Positions 52,701 to 63,738 of a stretch of DNA of 64,000 bases are shown here, piece by piece (within the stretch, counting starts at the first letter, position 1; every line of letters begins with the position of its first letter). Position numbers and translations under genes: made by a program. Below the pieces are notes generated by a model. It ran no database searches, had not been told where the DNA came from, and saw nothing but the letters and a program-made list of their open reading frames with translations. The stretch lies in the NCBI GenBank assembly GCA_035041965.1, contig JAPYMA010001118.1, positions 37,731 to 101,730 of the forward strand, given 5' to 3'. Origin of the DNA: Anisakis pegreffii. Taxonomy: Eukaryota > Nematoda > Chromadorea > Rhabditida > Anisakidae.

Positions 52701-55700
52701 CCGAAAAAATTTGACAATTCAGGCCACTCATGGGCTCAAAATTCTAGCTCTAGGTCTTCCAGTTCACTTCATTTCACTTCATTTGACTTGACAGACCTTG
52801 AAATGTCGGGTTTGAGATCGCCTTGAGAGGGTAGTAGCTGATTCGTGCAAATAATATCGCACTTGGCCATTGCCCGAGGCCAAATCGTCCCCATCCCTTG
52901 CTACCAAATGGCCAATCTGATGCTTTCTCAGGTCGCTGACTTCGAAATGATAGAATCTTTCGCTGAATTCAGGTGCTTGATCGTTTCGGTCCTCCACCCG
53001 AATGGTCACTAGACACTCTCGCTCTAGACCTCCACCATCGGTTAATCGAACACGCCATTTGTACGAGGCTTGCAGCTCTCTGTCGAGCCAAACCCGTGTT
53101 CGAATCACCCCCGTGTTGCGGTCGATTTCAAATTTGCTGCTCGCGGATTGATGATCACTTCTGATTGATCCGATCGTTGATCTGCTGGTGGCATCCTCAT
53201 TGATCTGCATCTGCACTGGCGCGTCGTAGAACACGGTACCGTTTAGGCCGGCGTCCCGATCCAAGCCATTCAGCACACCGACAACACTGTACGGCGGCAA
53301 ATTTTCCGCGACGTAAAACGTCATCTGTTCCGGACATTCCGGAGCGTTGTCGTTAATGTCCTGAAAGTTGACTTAGTATTTTGAGCGATTTGACACAGTT
53401 CACATATCAATAACTTCTTCTAGAATCGATAAATTTTCACGAAATTCGCTGAGGAGGCACAACGTGGTCTTGCCTCTAGGCCTGCAAAGTTTAAACCGGA
53501 TCCGGAAACCGGAAAGCTTCAAAATCCGGCCCAGAAGTCACTCAATCACATAGCTGCGCTGTGTGGTGGATGTCTCGCCGTCTGGACTCTCTATGCACGT
53601 GTATGCTTTCTCACCCACTTCGACGAGAGTGCACAGTTGGCGGTGGAGAGCGCAGACGAAACGACAGTGCGCCACTGCGCCGCAACACTCCAACGAGTGA
53701 AATTTGCAAAAAGTGGATTTTCACGATTTTCCGGACCCCATAATTCCGTTCCGGATGGCAATTTCCGGAAAATTTTTTAACATTCTGGAAGATCTCGCCG
53801 ATATCTTTTCACCGGTATACTTTTCATCGCAATCGATTCAAAATTTGCAAAGATACGACACCCCGAAAATCGCGATTTTTCGATCGCTGATCAATTGCAC
53901 GGCAGAATTCGGAATTTCCGCGAAAAATTTTTTTCGTCCGATTCCGATAAATTTGCTACCAATCGATAGAGCTCTCAATGGTGATCATAACCCTGTCCTT
54001 TATAATGCTCTCATATCAATTCCAGTAAAGTTATAGCCCCATAACACTCCAAATTCCAGGCTCATCACTAAATTTTGAATGAAAATTTTCACAAAACCGA
54101 TTGAAAACGCCACTAAATCGCCCAAAACTTTTTTAATAACCTCACCCACAATATAACCCATTTCATAAAGAACCCACAACCCCGCATTAACCTCCTCGAT
54201 TAAACTCAAAATGATCAAATGAAACTAAAAACGATCAAACAACATCACATCGCTTCCCCTACCTCAATGTAAACATCCACTTCAATAAATTGCCTCGAGA
54301 TATATCCAATCTGCCTCGATGTTGCTGGCGATCGCGATGAATTGGCCATGGAGAGCGGCTCCAGCTCCTGTTCCGAGGCTCCGACTCCAGCTGCGTCTCC
54401 GAGGCGAGTCTTCACGACGACAGCTAATCGATAGAACGGCTTCAGTTCACGATCCAGCTCATCCAGTACGACCACCTCACCTGAGGTCAGCACACCAATG
54501 CCAGCTTGAACTGAGGTTTCTGTGCCCTCTAAACCCTCTACAGCTCCACATAGATTCTTAAAATCCTGGTGATCGCTCTCCCAAGACGATTGCTGGCCTG
54601 CCGTATTACTGCTGCTGCAGAATTCATAGCGAACGGTGGCATTTTCAGGTACCAAATGTCCAATTATGGTGCCAGGACGCGTATCTTCCGAAACGGAGTA
54701 GATAAACCTGGCCGGAAAGTCATGAACCTGAAATTAGGTTCGAAAAAATTAGCGCAAAACATTTTACAAAAATCCCAAGGCCCAAGCTAGGAATCGATCC
54801 GGCGAGCCATCGCACACAAGCCTACAATGCTAACCACTCGGCCATTGGGTACCAACCACCAGGACTCGATCGTATAGCAGTATTATCAACAGTATTTTAG
54901 ATGTTTAAGCTTAATTTTATGACAAAATTTGAAAGAAACAAATAAAAATTTCGTTCCTCAAATTTAAAATTTTGAAAATTTTTCGAATTTGGATCAAAAA
55001 TTTCAAAGAAATTCCAGTCATTTGTGAGAAAATCTTAAATTTAGTCTTAAACTCAGTAAAAATCAAGCTAATCGCACCTGTTCCTCGTGTTCCACATCGA
55101 CCAACACCCTCAGCTGAGTGCTTAGCGGGGGCTGTCCACCATCCGTGGCCGTGACATGGAACTGCAGCTGATCGGTGCCTTCCGGTAAACGTTTCTGATA
55201 GCTCAACACGCCGGTTTCCGGATCAATCCAAAAGAATTCGCTATCGGTCTCGTAGCGAATTTGGGCATTCCACCCAGAATCCGCGTCCTCGGCGTCCAAT
55301 CTGGCCAACTGCCCACCCAGAGGCGTTGTTGGCGCCCAGATTTTGAGCTGCACCGTATTGTGGTAGTGGCTGCGGTCTGCTGTAGCCAAAAATCTCGGCG
55401 CGTTATCGTTACGATCCACCACGGTGATGTGGCCAGAGTGTTGCACGGTTAGGCGGCCATCCGAAGCGGTGACTGTGAATGGGATCGCTGACTGATCAGG
55501 CGCCCAGATCAGCAGCTCACGATCAGGTGATTCCGCAAGGGTGATCTCTCCGGAGCGCTCGTCGATTTTTAGCTGCAACTGTTCCGCAGCGGTGGCTGAG
55601 CGGCCGTAAGGCTCGGCCAAACGGTAGCGAACCGAGACCTGAAATCACATCGAAATCACAACTGAAAACATAAGGTCATTTGCACAGGCGCAATGCTATG

Positions 55701-58700
55701 CTCTCTCTCTAATCAAGAGGTCAAAGGTCATCACGAAGTTCAGAAAGAAGCTCGAACGAACCGTTTTGGCATTCTCTAGTTGGAAGCGGCCAATCGATAA
55801 GCCCGGCACGCTATTCTCGTCCACCTCAATCGACCAATTTCGTGGCGAGAACCTCGGCACCTCTTCGTCGTCGTCCACCAGTTGCAGCGCTATACTTAGG
55901 TTTGAGGTTGCCACAAGGCCACCGCCATCCTTTGCACCGATTAGAACCTGAAATTCCGGAAAAATTTAGCAATTAAAGCAAAAAATCAATCAAAGTAGCC
56001 TGGTGGGGATTGAACCCCCGACCTCCCGGTACAATAGGCTAACGCCCGACCCACTGAGCCATTGGGTCCACAAACTGCCGTACCTGAAATTCGCGTTCTC
56101 GTTTATTCCGGAGCAGATCCGCGGCTTTCGGTGAGTCGCCCAGGTAGAGCAGACCTGAGGTCTCGTCCAGATCCAACCCCAAGTCCACAGGTGCCTGATG
56201 GAGTTGATAGGTGATGCGGCCAAATGGCCCCAGATCAGCATCTCGCGCCACCAGACGGGCGATTTCGGCGCCTGGACGCGCCGAGCGTCTCAGGAAACAA
56301 TAGAGACGTGAAGCGTTCACGAAGTATGGTGCGTTATCATTAACATCCTGAAAAAAGTCGGGAATTTATTTGCTGTTTTGGATTTCCTGTGGGAACTGAG
56401 ACATTTCCCGTGGGAAGTAAGTGAAGTAAGTGACCAACCGTCACATCGACGCGAACTTGGGCAGTTCCCGAACCCTGGGCAATTCCCGTGCCCGTCCGCT
56501 GATCCGGTTGGTGATCGCGAGCCTCTACAGTGAACTCGTATCTATCACGATGTTCACGATCCAGATGGCGTCTCAAAACGATTTCTCCAGTCTTCTCCTT
56601 AACGGCAAACATGGTCCTGGCCGCATTCTCGACAATACTGTACGATATTTGGCTGCTATTGTCTGCACTGGTGTCCTGAAACGAAATTCAGTCGAAAACG
56701 TTGAAATCTCAAATTCTATGTTGAAAATTTTAAAATTTCCCAAAATTCGAAACCTGAAAACACGAAAAAATTCGAATTTTTTACAAAATTGAGACCTGAT
56801 ATAGAGCTCTGACAGTGAGTAGCACACTTTGCAGCGCTATATCCTCAGGCACCTCGACGGAATATTGCTTTTTTTCGAAAACTGGAGGGCGGCGACGAAC
56901 GGAATCAATGTGGATGGTGACGGCGCAGCGTGCGGATTTCAGGCTTGGCCTGGCGGTGCGGACATCGACTTGAAGTTGATGGGTTCGTGGGCTGGCCGAA
57001 CCTTTGCGGTTCCGCTGGATATTCCGCAACGATCTTGCCACCGTTATGACGCCTGAAGTAGCGAAATGATCTCAGTCTCGAGAGTGATAAGCCATCTGAT
57101 AAGACGGTTGATCCCGAGAGTGATCTGATCTGATCAAGCGATCTGATCAAATCAATGATTGAATCAATGATCTCCTAATAGACGGACCTGAATGTTCGCT
57201 AATGCGGAAAAATGCTTCCGGATTCGAAGATTTATCCACCGTCCCAACCGGCGTTACAATGCTGAAATTCATCAATTCGGCACCCTGGGCCCGCACCACA
57301 GTCACTAGCGCTCCAATAGGCGCGTCGTCACGCAGATGCAGCTCAATAGCTTCGGCGTGCAGCTGTGGAGCCGTCTCGTTGCGTTTCAACACGAAAACCT
57401 GCAATCGGCGACGGTTACAGCAATCTATCGTTAATCTAGATCTAGACCGTTGAATCCACCACTGAATTCCTGATTTTAGAGCAATAATACCTGAAGAGTG
57501 CGATGTGCCTGTCTTGATAGTGGATAACCATTATCCGTGGCGATCAGCTTAATCCGGAATGGCTGATTTGCGATATCTTCATTGGTCAACGGTCGATTCA
57601 GCCGAACCACGCCAAAGTTCTGTCCAGATTCCAGTCGAAATAAATCTGCCGAGTTGCCATCGGAGGTCTGTCGTCCTCTCTCGGCAGCCTGATCCACCTC
57701 GCTGTTGTCTTCTCGGTCCTGGTCAGCAATGCGTACCGCGGCAGTTTGACCGTAATCCTCATCGGTCACCGTAACCACGGCTATTGTATCACCCACCTGG
57801 GCAGCCTCACTGATCGAGGCGAAACGCGATTCCGGAGGATACATTCTGAAAAATAAGATTTGAACCTCAAATTCTGACCTGAAATCGCTTAAAAAAGATA
57901 TTTTCAGACCTGAAATGAATAACAGGATCGTGGTCGTTACTCTCCGTTAACCACACATTCACAAACGCATGTCCAGCCAGCGGAGGCTCACCGTGGTCCT
58001 GGGCTTCCACCGAAATGACACACAGCCTCGATTTAGAGTCTATAGAGCTGTTATTCAGATCTGCGGTGCTTTGATTAATAGCTGAAGTAGTAGTAGCAGT
58101 AGTTCTTGAGCAATTCAGGTTGCGTTCCTGAAAGATCAATTAAAGATTCATTAAAGATCAGTTAGATCAGTGAAGATCAGTAAATCAGATCAAAACATCA
58201 ATAAAGATCAGTGAAAATCAGTTAAAACAACGATCAGATCAGTTGAAGATCAGTTAAATCAGTTAATTCTCAAAACCTTTGCGAAAATCGTCCCATTCTC
58301 GTTCCAAATTCCAAACTGCTCCTCGCCACCGGCCCCGGCTCCGGAGAGTCGATAGCTAATTCGTCCGTTCCGGCCACTGTCAGCATCACGAGCGTGCACT
58401 GTCACCAGTTGATTGTTAATTTCATCAAGTGAATTCGGTGACACCAGCACTTCGTAATGAGATTGCTCGAATTTTGGTGCGTTATCGTTCGTGTCTAGTA
58501 CATGCACATGCACAGTCGAATAGCCAAACCTGAAATTTACAAAAAAATTTGAAAAAATTCGAAAAAATTAAATGACAAAAATTTTCGGACTCCGGCCGGA
58601 ACCGAACCCTTAAGCCCCAGTACGATAGGCCAACGCTTAACCAACTGCGCCATTGGGGCATCAGCCGAGCGTTGCTAAATAAGCGCCCAGAGTCACCGCC

Positions 58701-60522
58701 ACCTCAGTTTGAGGGGGTTTAGGCTTGAGATCGCGCCCAGTTAAGGGGGAAAGGGGGGGGTAATGAGGTGATCTGGACTGACCTAGGAGGGTCGCCTCCG
58801 TCTGCAGCCGAAATATTGAAGACGTAGAAATCTCGCGTTTCACGATCCAGCTCACGCTGGAGTTCGAGTAGTAGCAGGTCGTTACCTGAGGTCGTGGCTG
58901 TAGAGTCTGTTGAATGAACTAGAGAGAATACGGGCTGCTGCTCTCGTTCAGACTCCTGGAATATACCCGGTAAGTCAGGAAAAGGATCGATCAATTTTTG
59001 AATTGGATGGTTTGGATGGATCAATTTGGATCAATCAATCAATCAATTTGGATCAATCCGCAAAAAATTCCCACAAAATTTCGCAAAATACCTCTGAAAT
59101 GATGCGATACTCCACTATGGTGCCGTTCTCGCCCAAATCGGCATCCCGCGCCGACTGCAACGCAATCCGCGTACCGATGGCGGCCGACTCCACAACGGAA
59201 ACATTCTGAAAAATGAAAAATTTCCGAAAGAAACGAAAAAATTCCAAAAATCCCACCAAAAAACCCACTCGGCCCAGGCCGGGACCGAACCCGCGGCCGT
59301 CCGTACAATAGGCTAACACCTTACCGCTTGAGCCATTGGCGCCCCTGCCCGCCCGCCTATATTAATTAGTCAAATCTCGTTAAAGGTAACTAAATTCAGG
59401 TCAAAATCAAGCATTTCATCACCCATGAGAGTTCTAGGCCTGATATTTCACACCATCACGAAACCTGGTTTAATTTCAGGTCAGCTAAAAAAATTCAGCT
59501 GCTAAATTTCCAATCTGTGACAAGCAGAACTTATCGAATTCCGTTGAATAGCGAATATTCCGTTAAATCATCCGCCTGAGATCCGTTGAATCTGATTCAG
59601 ATGATCCGTTGAATTCGTTAAATATAATTCGTTATAGCTCCGTTCCGTTCCGTTAAAATTTGAATTAACCAATCAAGCATTCGATTCAAACTTTTGAGTT
59701 CCGTTAGATTTCAAAATGCCGAACTAAGCCTAAGGCTCGTTAATTTTTGAGTTCCGTTAAAATACAAACTAACAAACGAAAAGCTATTCGTTCCGCTAAA
59801 ACCTCTGAATTCCGTTAAAATTTCAATATAGCGAACTGCAAACCATTCCTATCGTTACGCATCGCTAACTCTTCATATTATTCGCTAAAATTGATCGTTA
59901 AAGAGCGCAAATCTTAAAACCAATGCTGCCAAACTCTACCTGAAGTGTGGACGGGAACACCGGCTGGTTATCGTTGATATCGAGCACATGCACGTGTACC
60001 GTGATGATGTTGGCGTGTCCAGGTGAGACGAGCACCATCCGAAAGGTGGCATTCGCCTCCCGAATCGCCTCTCGATCCAGTCTCTCGACTGCCGTTCGAA
60101 TTTCGCCCGATTTCGGCTCAAAACTCGCGAAATCGCATTGACCACTTAAGTGGAACTGCGCCTGTTCTTCTGGTTGTTCGTCTTCTTCTGGAAGCGGCCG
60201 TCCTTTCTGCTCGTGCTTGCCACTATGGGCAATTTCATTCCTGGGTGAAGAATCATGGAGGTGTTGCCCAGTGGCCGGGTAAGTAACGCGACCGATTAGC
60301 GTGCCGTTTGGAACGCCTGAAATTGCGATTTTGTGAATATTTGTGGTGAATAATATTTGAATGAAGCAATTAATTAAGGCAAAACTGACCTTCAGTGATT
60401 TCAAAATGAAGCTGGCGTTCAGAGAAAGCCTGAACTTGATCCGATGAGCTCAATAGAATAATCAGAGTTATTAATAGTTTCATCAAGTATAGAGTCGCCA
60501 TCTGATTTGGGACATAGTGCAT
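36566..60522 (-). CDS. Giant Fat-like cadherin (about 25-27 cadherin repeats, EGF, LamG, TM)
   Basis: Very large type-I adhesion protein of the Fat-like group (C. elegans counterparts CDH-4 and CDH-3), working at the cell surface in Ca-dependent homophilic contacts, tissue polarity and morphogenesis. The gene covers about 24 kb with more than 40 short introns; I estimate about 4,500 residues. Start ATG 60522-60520, signal peptide MKLLITLIILLSSS, exon 1 end 60390, exon 2 start 60316. Cadherin motifs of the form DxNDNxPxF recur, for example LDINDNQPVF (near 59990), LDTNDNAPKF (58490), VDRNDNAPRF (55400), VDVNDNRPQF (48630), VDVNDNAPRF-type (48190), EDQNDNWPQF (46570) and LDQNDHAPRF (43780). Several repeats have degenerate Ca sites (VLKRNETAPQL, WLTESNDHDPV). 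EGF/LamG modules, a membrane span and a tail follow. The stop codon is at 36566-36568. Which of CDH-3 or CDH-4 is the orthologue is undecided. Confidence 0.92.
37911..37984 (-). repeat. tRNA-like module in the last extracellular intron of the cadherin gene
   Basis: Minus strand: a Pol III A-box-like TGGCCTAGTGGTAAACG followed by a B box GGGTTCGAGTCC. It lies in the intron between the exon ending near 38012 and the one beginning at 37747. The anticodon and acceptor stems do not pair properly, so this is not a normal tRNA. Confidence 0.6.
40025..40110 (-). repeat. tRNA-like module in a cadherin LamG intron
   Basis: Minus strand: A-box TTGGCGCAGTGGTAGCGG, a GGTCTTGTACC anticodon-like arm, then B box GGGTTCGATTCC and GGCCTGGGCCC. 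ATTTTTG about 10 bases further on resembles a Pol III terminator. There is extra sequence in the anticodon/variable region. Confidence 0.65.
40907..40926 (-). promoter_or_regulatory. Triple DR1-type AGGTCA repeat in cadherin intron
   Basis: On the minus strand AGGTCA-A-AGGTCA-A-AGGTT reads without a break. This is the direct-repeat-1 spacing used by HNF4- and RXR-type nuclear receptors. Binding is not shown by sequence alone. Confidence 0.35.
44850..45524 (-). repeat. CGACAATTCATCACA minisatellite words inside cadherin exons and intron
   Basis: Seven or more copies of the 14-bp word GTGATGAA(T/A)TGTCG (plus strand) lie at about 45137, 45157, 45177, 45323, 45343 and 45376, with partial copies at 45040 and 45060. 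Several are inside the exon that codes RQFITKTKDDDYNSSHRDDN, where they insert about 25 polar residues into a cadherin repeat. Confidence 0.7.
50701..50720 (+). promoter_or_regulatory. Triple DR1-type AGGTCA repeat in cadherin intron
   Basis: AGGTCA-A-AGGTCA-G-AGGTCA: three perfect half-sites with 1-bp spacing. Nematodes carry many HNF4-derived nuclear receptors that could recognise such sites. Confidence 0.4.
50807..50903 (+). repeat. tRNA-like module on the opposite strand of a cadherin intron
   Basis: Plus strand: CAGCGCAGTGGTAGTGAGCG (A-box-like), then TGGGTTCGATGCC (B-box-like), then TTTTTTTT at 50896-50903 as a terminator-like run. It is the only one of the seven modules that runs opposite to the host gene. 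Confidence 0.6.
54768..54856 (-). repeat. tRNA-like module in a cadherin intron
   Basis: Minus strand: ACCCAATGGCCGAGTGGTTAG, then GGATCGATTCC and CTTGGGCC, then TTTTT. CCCAA near the 5' end can pair with TTGGG near the 3' end, so it retains part of an acceptor stem. Confidence 0.6.
55718..55730 (+). promoter_or_regulatory. Perfect DR1 site in cadherin intron
   Basis: AGGTCAAAGGTCA, two perfect half-sites with 1-bp spacing. A matching site on the other strand occurs at 48740-48753. Confidence 0.35.
55980..56071 (-). repeat. tRNA-like module in a cadherin intron
   Basis: Minus strand: ACCCAATGGCTCAGTGGGTC, core GCGTTAGCCTATTGTACCGGG, then a complete T arm (GGGGGTTCAATCCCC) and a T run. It shares the TTAGCCTATTGTAC core with the modules at 59.3 and (as TTGGCCTATCGTAC) 58.6 kb. 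Confidence 0.65.
58577..58663 (-). repeat. tRNA-like module in a cadherin intron
   Basis: Minus strand: CCCCAATGGCGCAGTTGGTTAAGCG, core TTGGCCTATCGTACTGGGG, B box GGGTTCGGTTCC, then TTTTT. The D arm is close to that of functional tRNAs. Confidence 0.65.
59256..59346 (-). repeat. tRNA-like module in a cadherin intron
   Basis: Minus strand: GCCAATGGCTCAAGCGGTAAG, core GTTAGCCTATTGTACGGACG, B box GGGTTCGGTCCC and GGCCTGGGCC, then TTTTTT. It lies in the ~730-bp intron between the exon beginning at 59209 and the exon ending near 59940. Confidence 0.65.
59540..59830. repeat. Degenerate TTCCGTTAAA-rich stretch in cadherin intron
   Basis: TTCCGTT(A/G)AA or close variants recur about a dozen times over 290 bases in the intron that also holds the 59.3-kb tRNA-like module. 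There is no fixed period, so it looks like an old, decayed array. Confidence 0.6.
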
Positions 60523-61734
60523 CCGAACGCTTGATGATTCGTTATCCTGTTAAGACGTTCGTTTCCAATTGCAAAATTTTTATGATGTCACCTGAAATTG
60601 GGAATCTCGCGTGACGTGTGATGAAATGTCGTCTCGAACGAAGTGTGATGAAATGTCGTCGAGCAAAAAAAACGAAGCGAACAAAATGATGGGTTGTGAT
60701 GAAATGTCGTTTTGCGATAAAAGCGATTTACGATGACAGATGTAACAATAAGATAAAATATCCTATACAGATGACATATGAAGACATGTAATCCGATTTA
60801 TATTCTAATAATCATGCGCAATAACATGTAATAATAACAATATATAATTAAGAAACGGATCGCGATTGAAGAGATTACATCAGACAACAATACAGATCTG
60901 AGGATAAAGAGCGATTTCAAATATCCGCCGCTATCCGTTTGCATAAATTCAAATAATCCTCAACATATTACACATTCCTTAACGAAATTAACTGAATAAC
61001 TGTCCGAATAACGCACGAGACGAGACGGCAAGATAGCGTGAGAATTTCAGAGGATTATAGATAGAAATCTGCTGCAAACTGCAAAGCTGCAAAACTACCA
61101 ATGCGAATGATGATACTGAACTCCAAAGTGATCGAATTCCTTCAAATTTTTTCAAAAAAGTCAGATTCATTTCAAATTCCCTTCGATTTCAAATCGTGTT
61201 TACATTAAATTAATCGAAATTGCTATAAAATGCAATGTTTATAGAGCATTTTTTGCAGCGATTCGGAATGCGCACAACGAATACAACGATAAAGATACGC
61301 GTTTTAGAGTGATTTTTATATAAATGTGTATTATTTATTACTGTATTATTTATTATTGTATTATTTATTACTATTATATAACCGAAATGAAATAAATTCC
61401 CATTGAATCGGTGAATATTTGAGCAGTGTTTGCTGTCAGGCAATGAGGCTGAATGGCCCATTAGAAAAGTTATGATGCGTTAAAAAATTAATTGGGTGAG
61501 ACGCGAAGACCGGGGGGGGGGGAGCTGTACTAATGATATATACAATAACAATACATAATGTAATATAATTATATAAAGCACCTTGAGACTGTATGAAACA
61601 GCATTCATTCAATATATAATAATTAATATTAATATATAATAATTAATAATAATAATAAAATTTAAAATATACAACGCTACACGACAAGACTGACGAGTTC
61701 AATTCCGCGCTGAGGCACTAGTTTTGCGAATGGT

Positions 61735-61836
61735 ATAGAGCTGCGATCTACAGTTATTTAGCTGCGATTTACAATTATAGAGCTGTGATTTACAATTATA
61801 GAGCTGCGATCTACAGTTATATAGCTGTAATTTACT
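61735..61836. repeat. ~30-bp tandem repeat (TAGAGCTGCGATCTACAGTTA)
   Basis: Four to five imperfect copies of a unit of the form (A/T)TAGAGCTG(C/T)GAT(C/T)TACA(G/A)TTA follow one another. Confidence 0.85.
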
Positions 61837-63099
61837 GTCATCGCTGTGGTACTAATATTAATAGTAATATATAATAATATATAATAATAAATAATAATAT
61901 ATAATGAATAATAATATGCAATAATAAATATAATAATAAATAATAATAAATACAAAGGAATCATCGAAGAAACTGAGGAAAACGAGGCAATTATAATGAG
62001 ATAAATGGCTGCAAAAGGCTGCAGCATTGAATGTCGCAGCGCAATATCACTGAATAGAACGATTTGTTAATAGTATTATTATAATGGAATGAATTTAATG
62101 ATGAGTTAAAGAATTGTTCTGCTGAATGGAATGACCTCATCGCTATTGTATTCTATTGTATTGAGCACCTCTTTATTGTATTATTATTATTTTTATTATA
62201 TATTGTTATTATTTATTATTGTTATTATATATTATTATTATATAAATATTGTATTATTATTATTATTATTGTAAGTGCCGATTAAATGCGAACATTCTAA
62301 GTGTGTATTAAAGCTGTTTGATGATAATGTGCTGTTCGGGTTTTGGGCTGCAATAGAGATAGATGGCTGCAATGTAGACCAAAGAGACCGAAGAGATTTG
62401 AACAGAAGACAACGGGTTCAATCGTGTGGCAAGATGGGGCAAGAATTCTTTCGGAATTTTTGAAATATTTCAAAAATTTTCAGTTTTTACCCCGAATACT
62501 GATGAAAATTTTCCAAAAAATTTTCCATTCCATTGTGTTTTGCAGAAATTTTCCACATTTTCCACTAAAAATTCTTAATTTCTCACGTTTCTATGAGCCA
62601 CAACTGCAAAAGGTGCCGGCTGGCTAGCTCGGAAGCAACAAGCGAGCGATTTTTCGGCCAACCTCTCCCCAGGTCCCAAGCGCGCGAATTTCAAAAAATT
62701 GCTCCATCAGCTACTGCAGCATCAAGCAAACAAATTAAGACACACGTAATGATATGTCGAGGCAATATGCCGACGAATTTGAAATTACTATCCAACACTA
62801 TAACAAATATAATAATAGTAATAACAAATATACCCACGATGAATGGGTATGCCCAAATATACCCACTGGTACCCACAATATACCCGCAAATACGCCCACA
62901 AATATACCCAAAAATCAATGAATAGTATGGATACAGAACACAACATTCCGGTAGTTCAGAGCACTAGAATATTATCCGCATCTGCAGTAGACCCTGTGGT
63001 GATAACTACTTATCATCAGTGGCTTATCACATCAGTGATAATCCTAAAATCGTCGATACCCAACGACACCCAACCAATCTACACCATTGTAGCCAATTC

Positions 63100-63185
63100 C
63101 CAATGGTAGATACCCATACCAAAGGTAGATACCCATACCAAAGGTAGATACCCATACCAAAGGTACCCATGCCCATACCCATTCA
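63100..63185. repeat. 20-bp GGTAGATACCCATACCAAA tandem repeat
   Basis: Three near-identical copies, then TACCCATGCCCATACCCATT. It belongs with the TACCCA-rich words at 62840-62915. Confidence 0.85.
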
Positions 63186-63705
63186 CATAATACCAAATAA
63201 TTCCACCACACAACACAATACCCATACCCAATTCATTTCACAATAATACATCAGCACCTCATCACCACACACTCCAAATCAAACCACCACTCTCGACTAA
63301 ACAATTCAAGACTCTCGACCACTCTCGACCGTCCAGTGGTACTCGTCGAAAACACACTGATTGCGCAAAATTTTGTGACACTGAGCTGGCTGCTCTCTCT
63401 CTATCTTCTACCTAAACGTTTCGCTGTCTGCCGTCTCTCCGATCAAACGCTCTATGCTCGGTGGGCGTGAAAGATCACTTATCAGTGCGCAAGATCAAAG
63501 AGAGTACCAGAGAAAAAAAGCGCCAAACGCGATTCGTATCGTGATTTTGATCGAATTTTGATCAAAATGATCAGAATTGTGCGGCGGCAAAGATAACGAT
63601 CGAATTCACATCGTAGACACTTGTTCATATTACTATTATTGGTGTATCTATTGTTATATATATTATTATTATATATATTGTTATTATATTTATTATATAT
63701 ATATA

Positions 63706-63738
<33 letters not shown>

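Larger units (their letters stand above)
41570..60316 (-). other. Cadherin extracellular repeat array
   Basis: Successive cadherin repeats with the A/D(x)D, LDRE and DxNDN motifs run from exon 2 to about 42.6 kb. Most repeats are split by one or more short introns and exon borders fall at varying repeat positions. The LDRE motif is seen in most copies (LDREAIREAN, LDREQRGEWT, LDRELQHKHQ, LDRERVPAYK). The most membrane-proximal stretch (42530-41580) has no clear Ca motif and is rich in Gly, Gln and Ser. I count about 25-27 repeats; a few degenerate ones are ambiguous. Confidence 0.8.

Noticed and set aside
58669..58760. Possible small cadherin exon (PKPPQTEVAVTL)
   Set aside because: Joining the flanking exons directly (donor AG|GTCAGT at about 58788, acceptor before FGYSTVHVHVLD) keeps phase and gives a normal repeat, so no exon is needed.
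61681..61735. Further tRNA-like B box (GAGTTCAATTCCGCGC)
   Set aside because: No A box or stem structure is found upstream.
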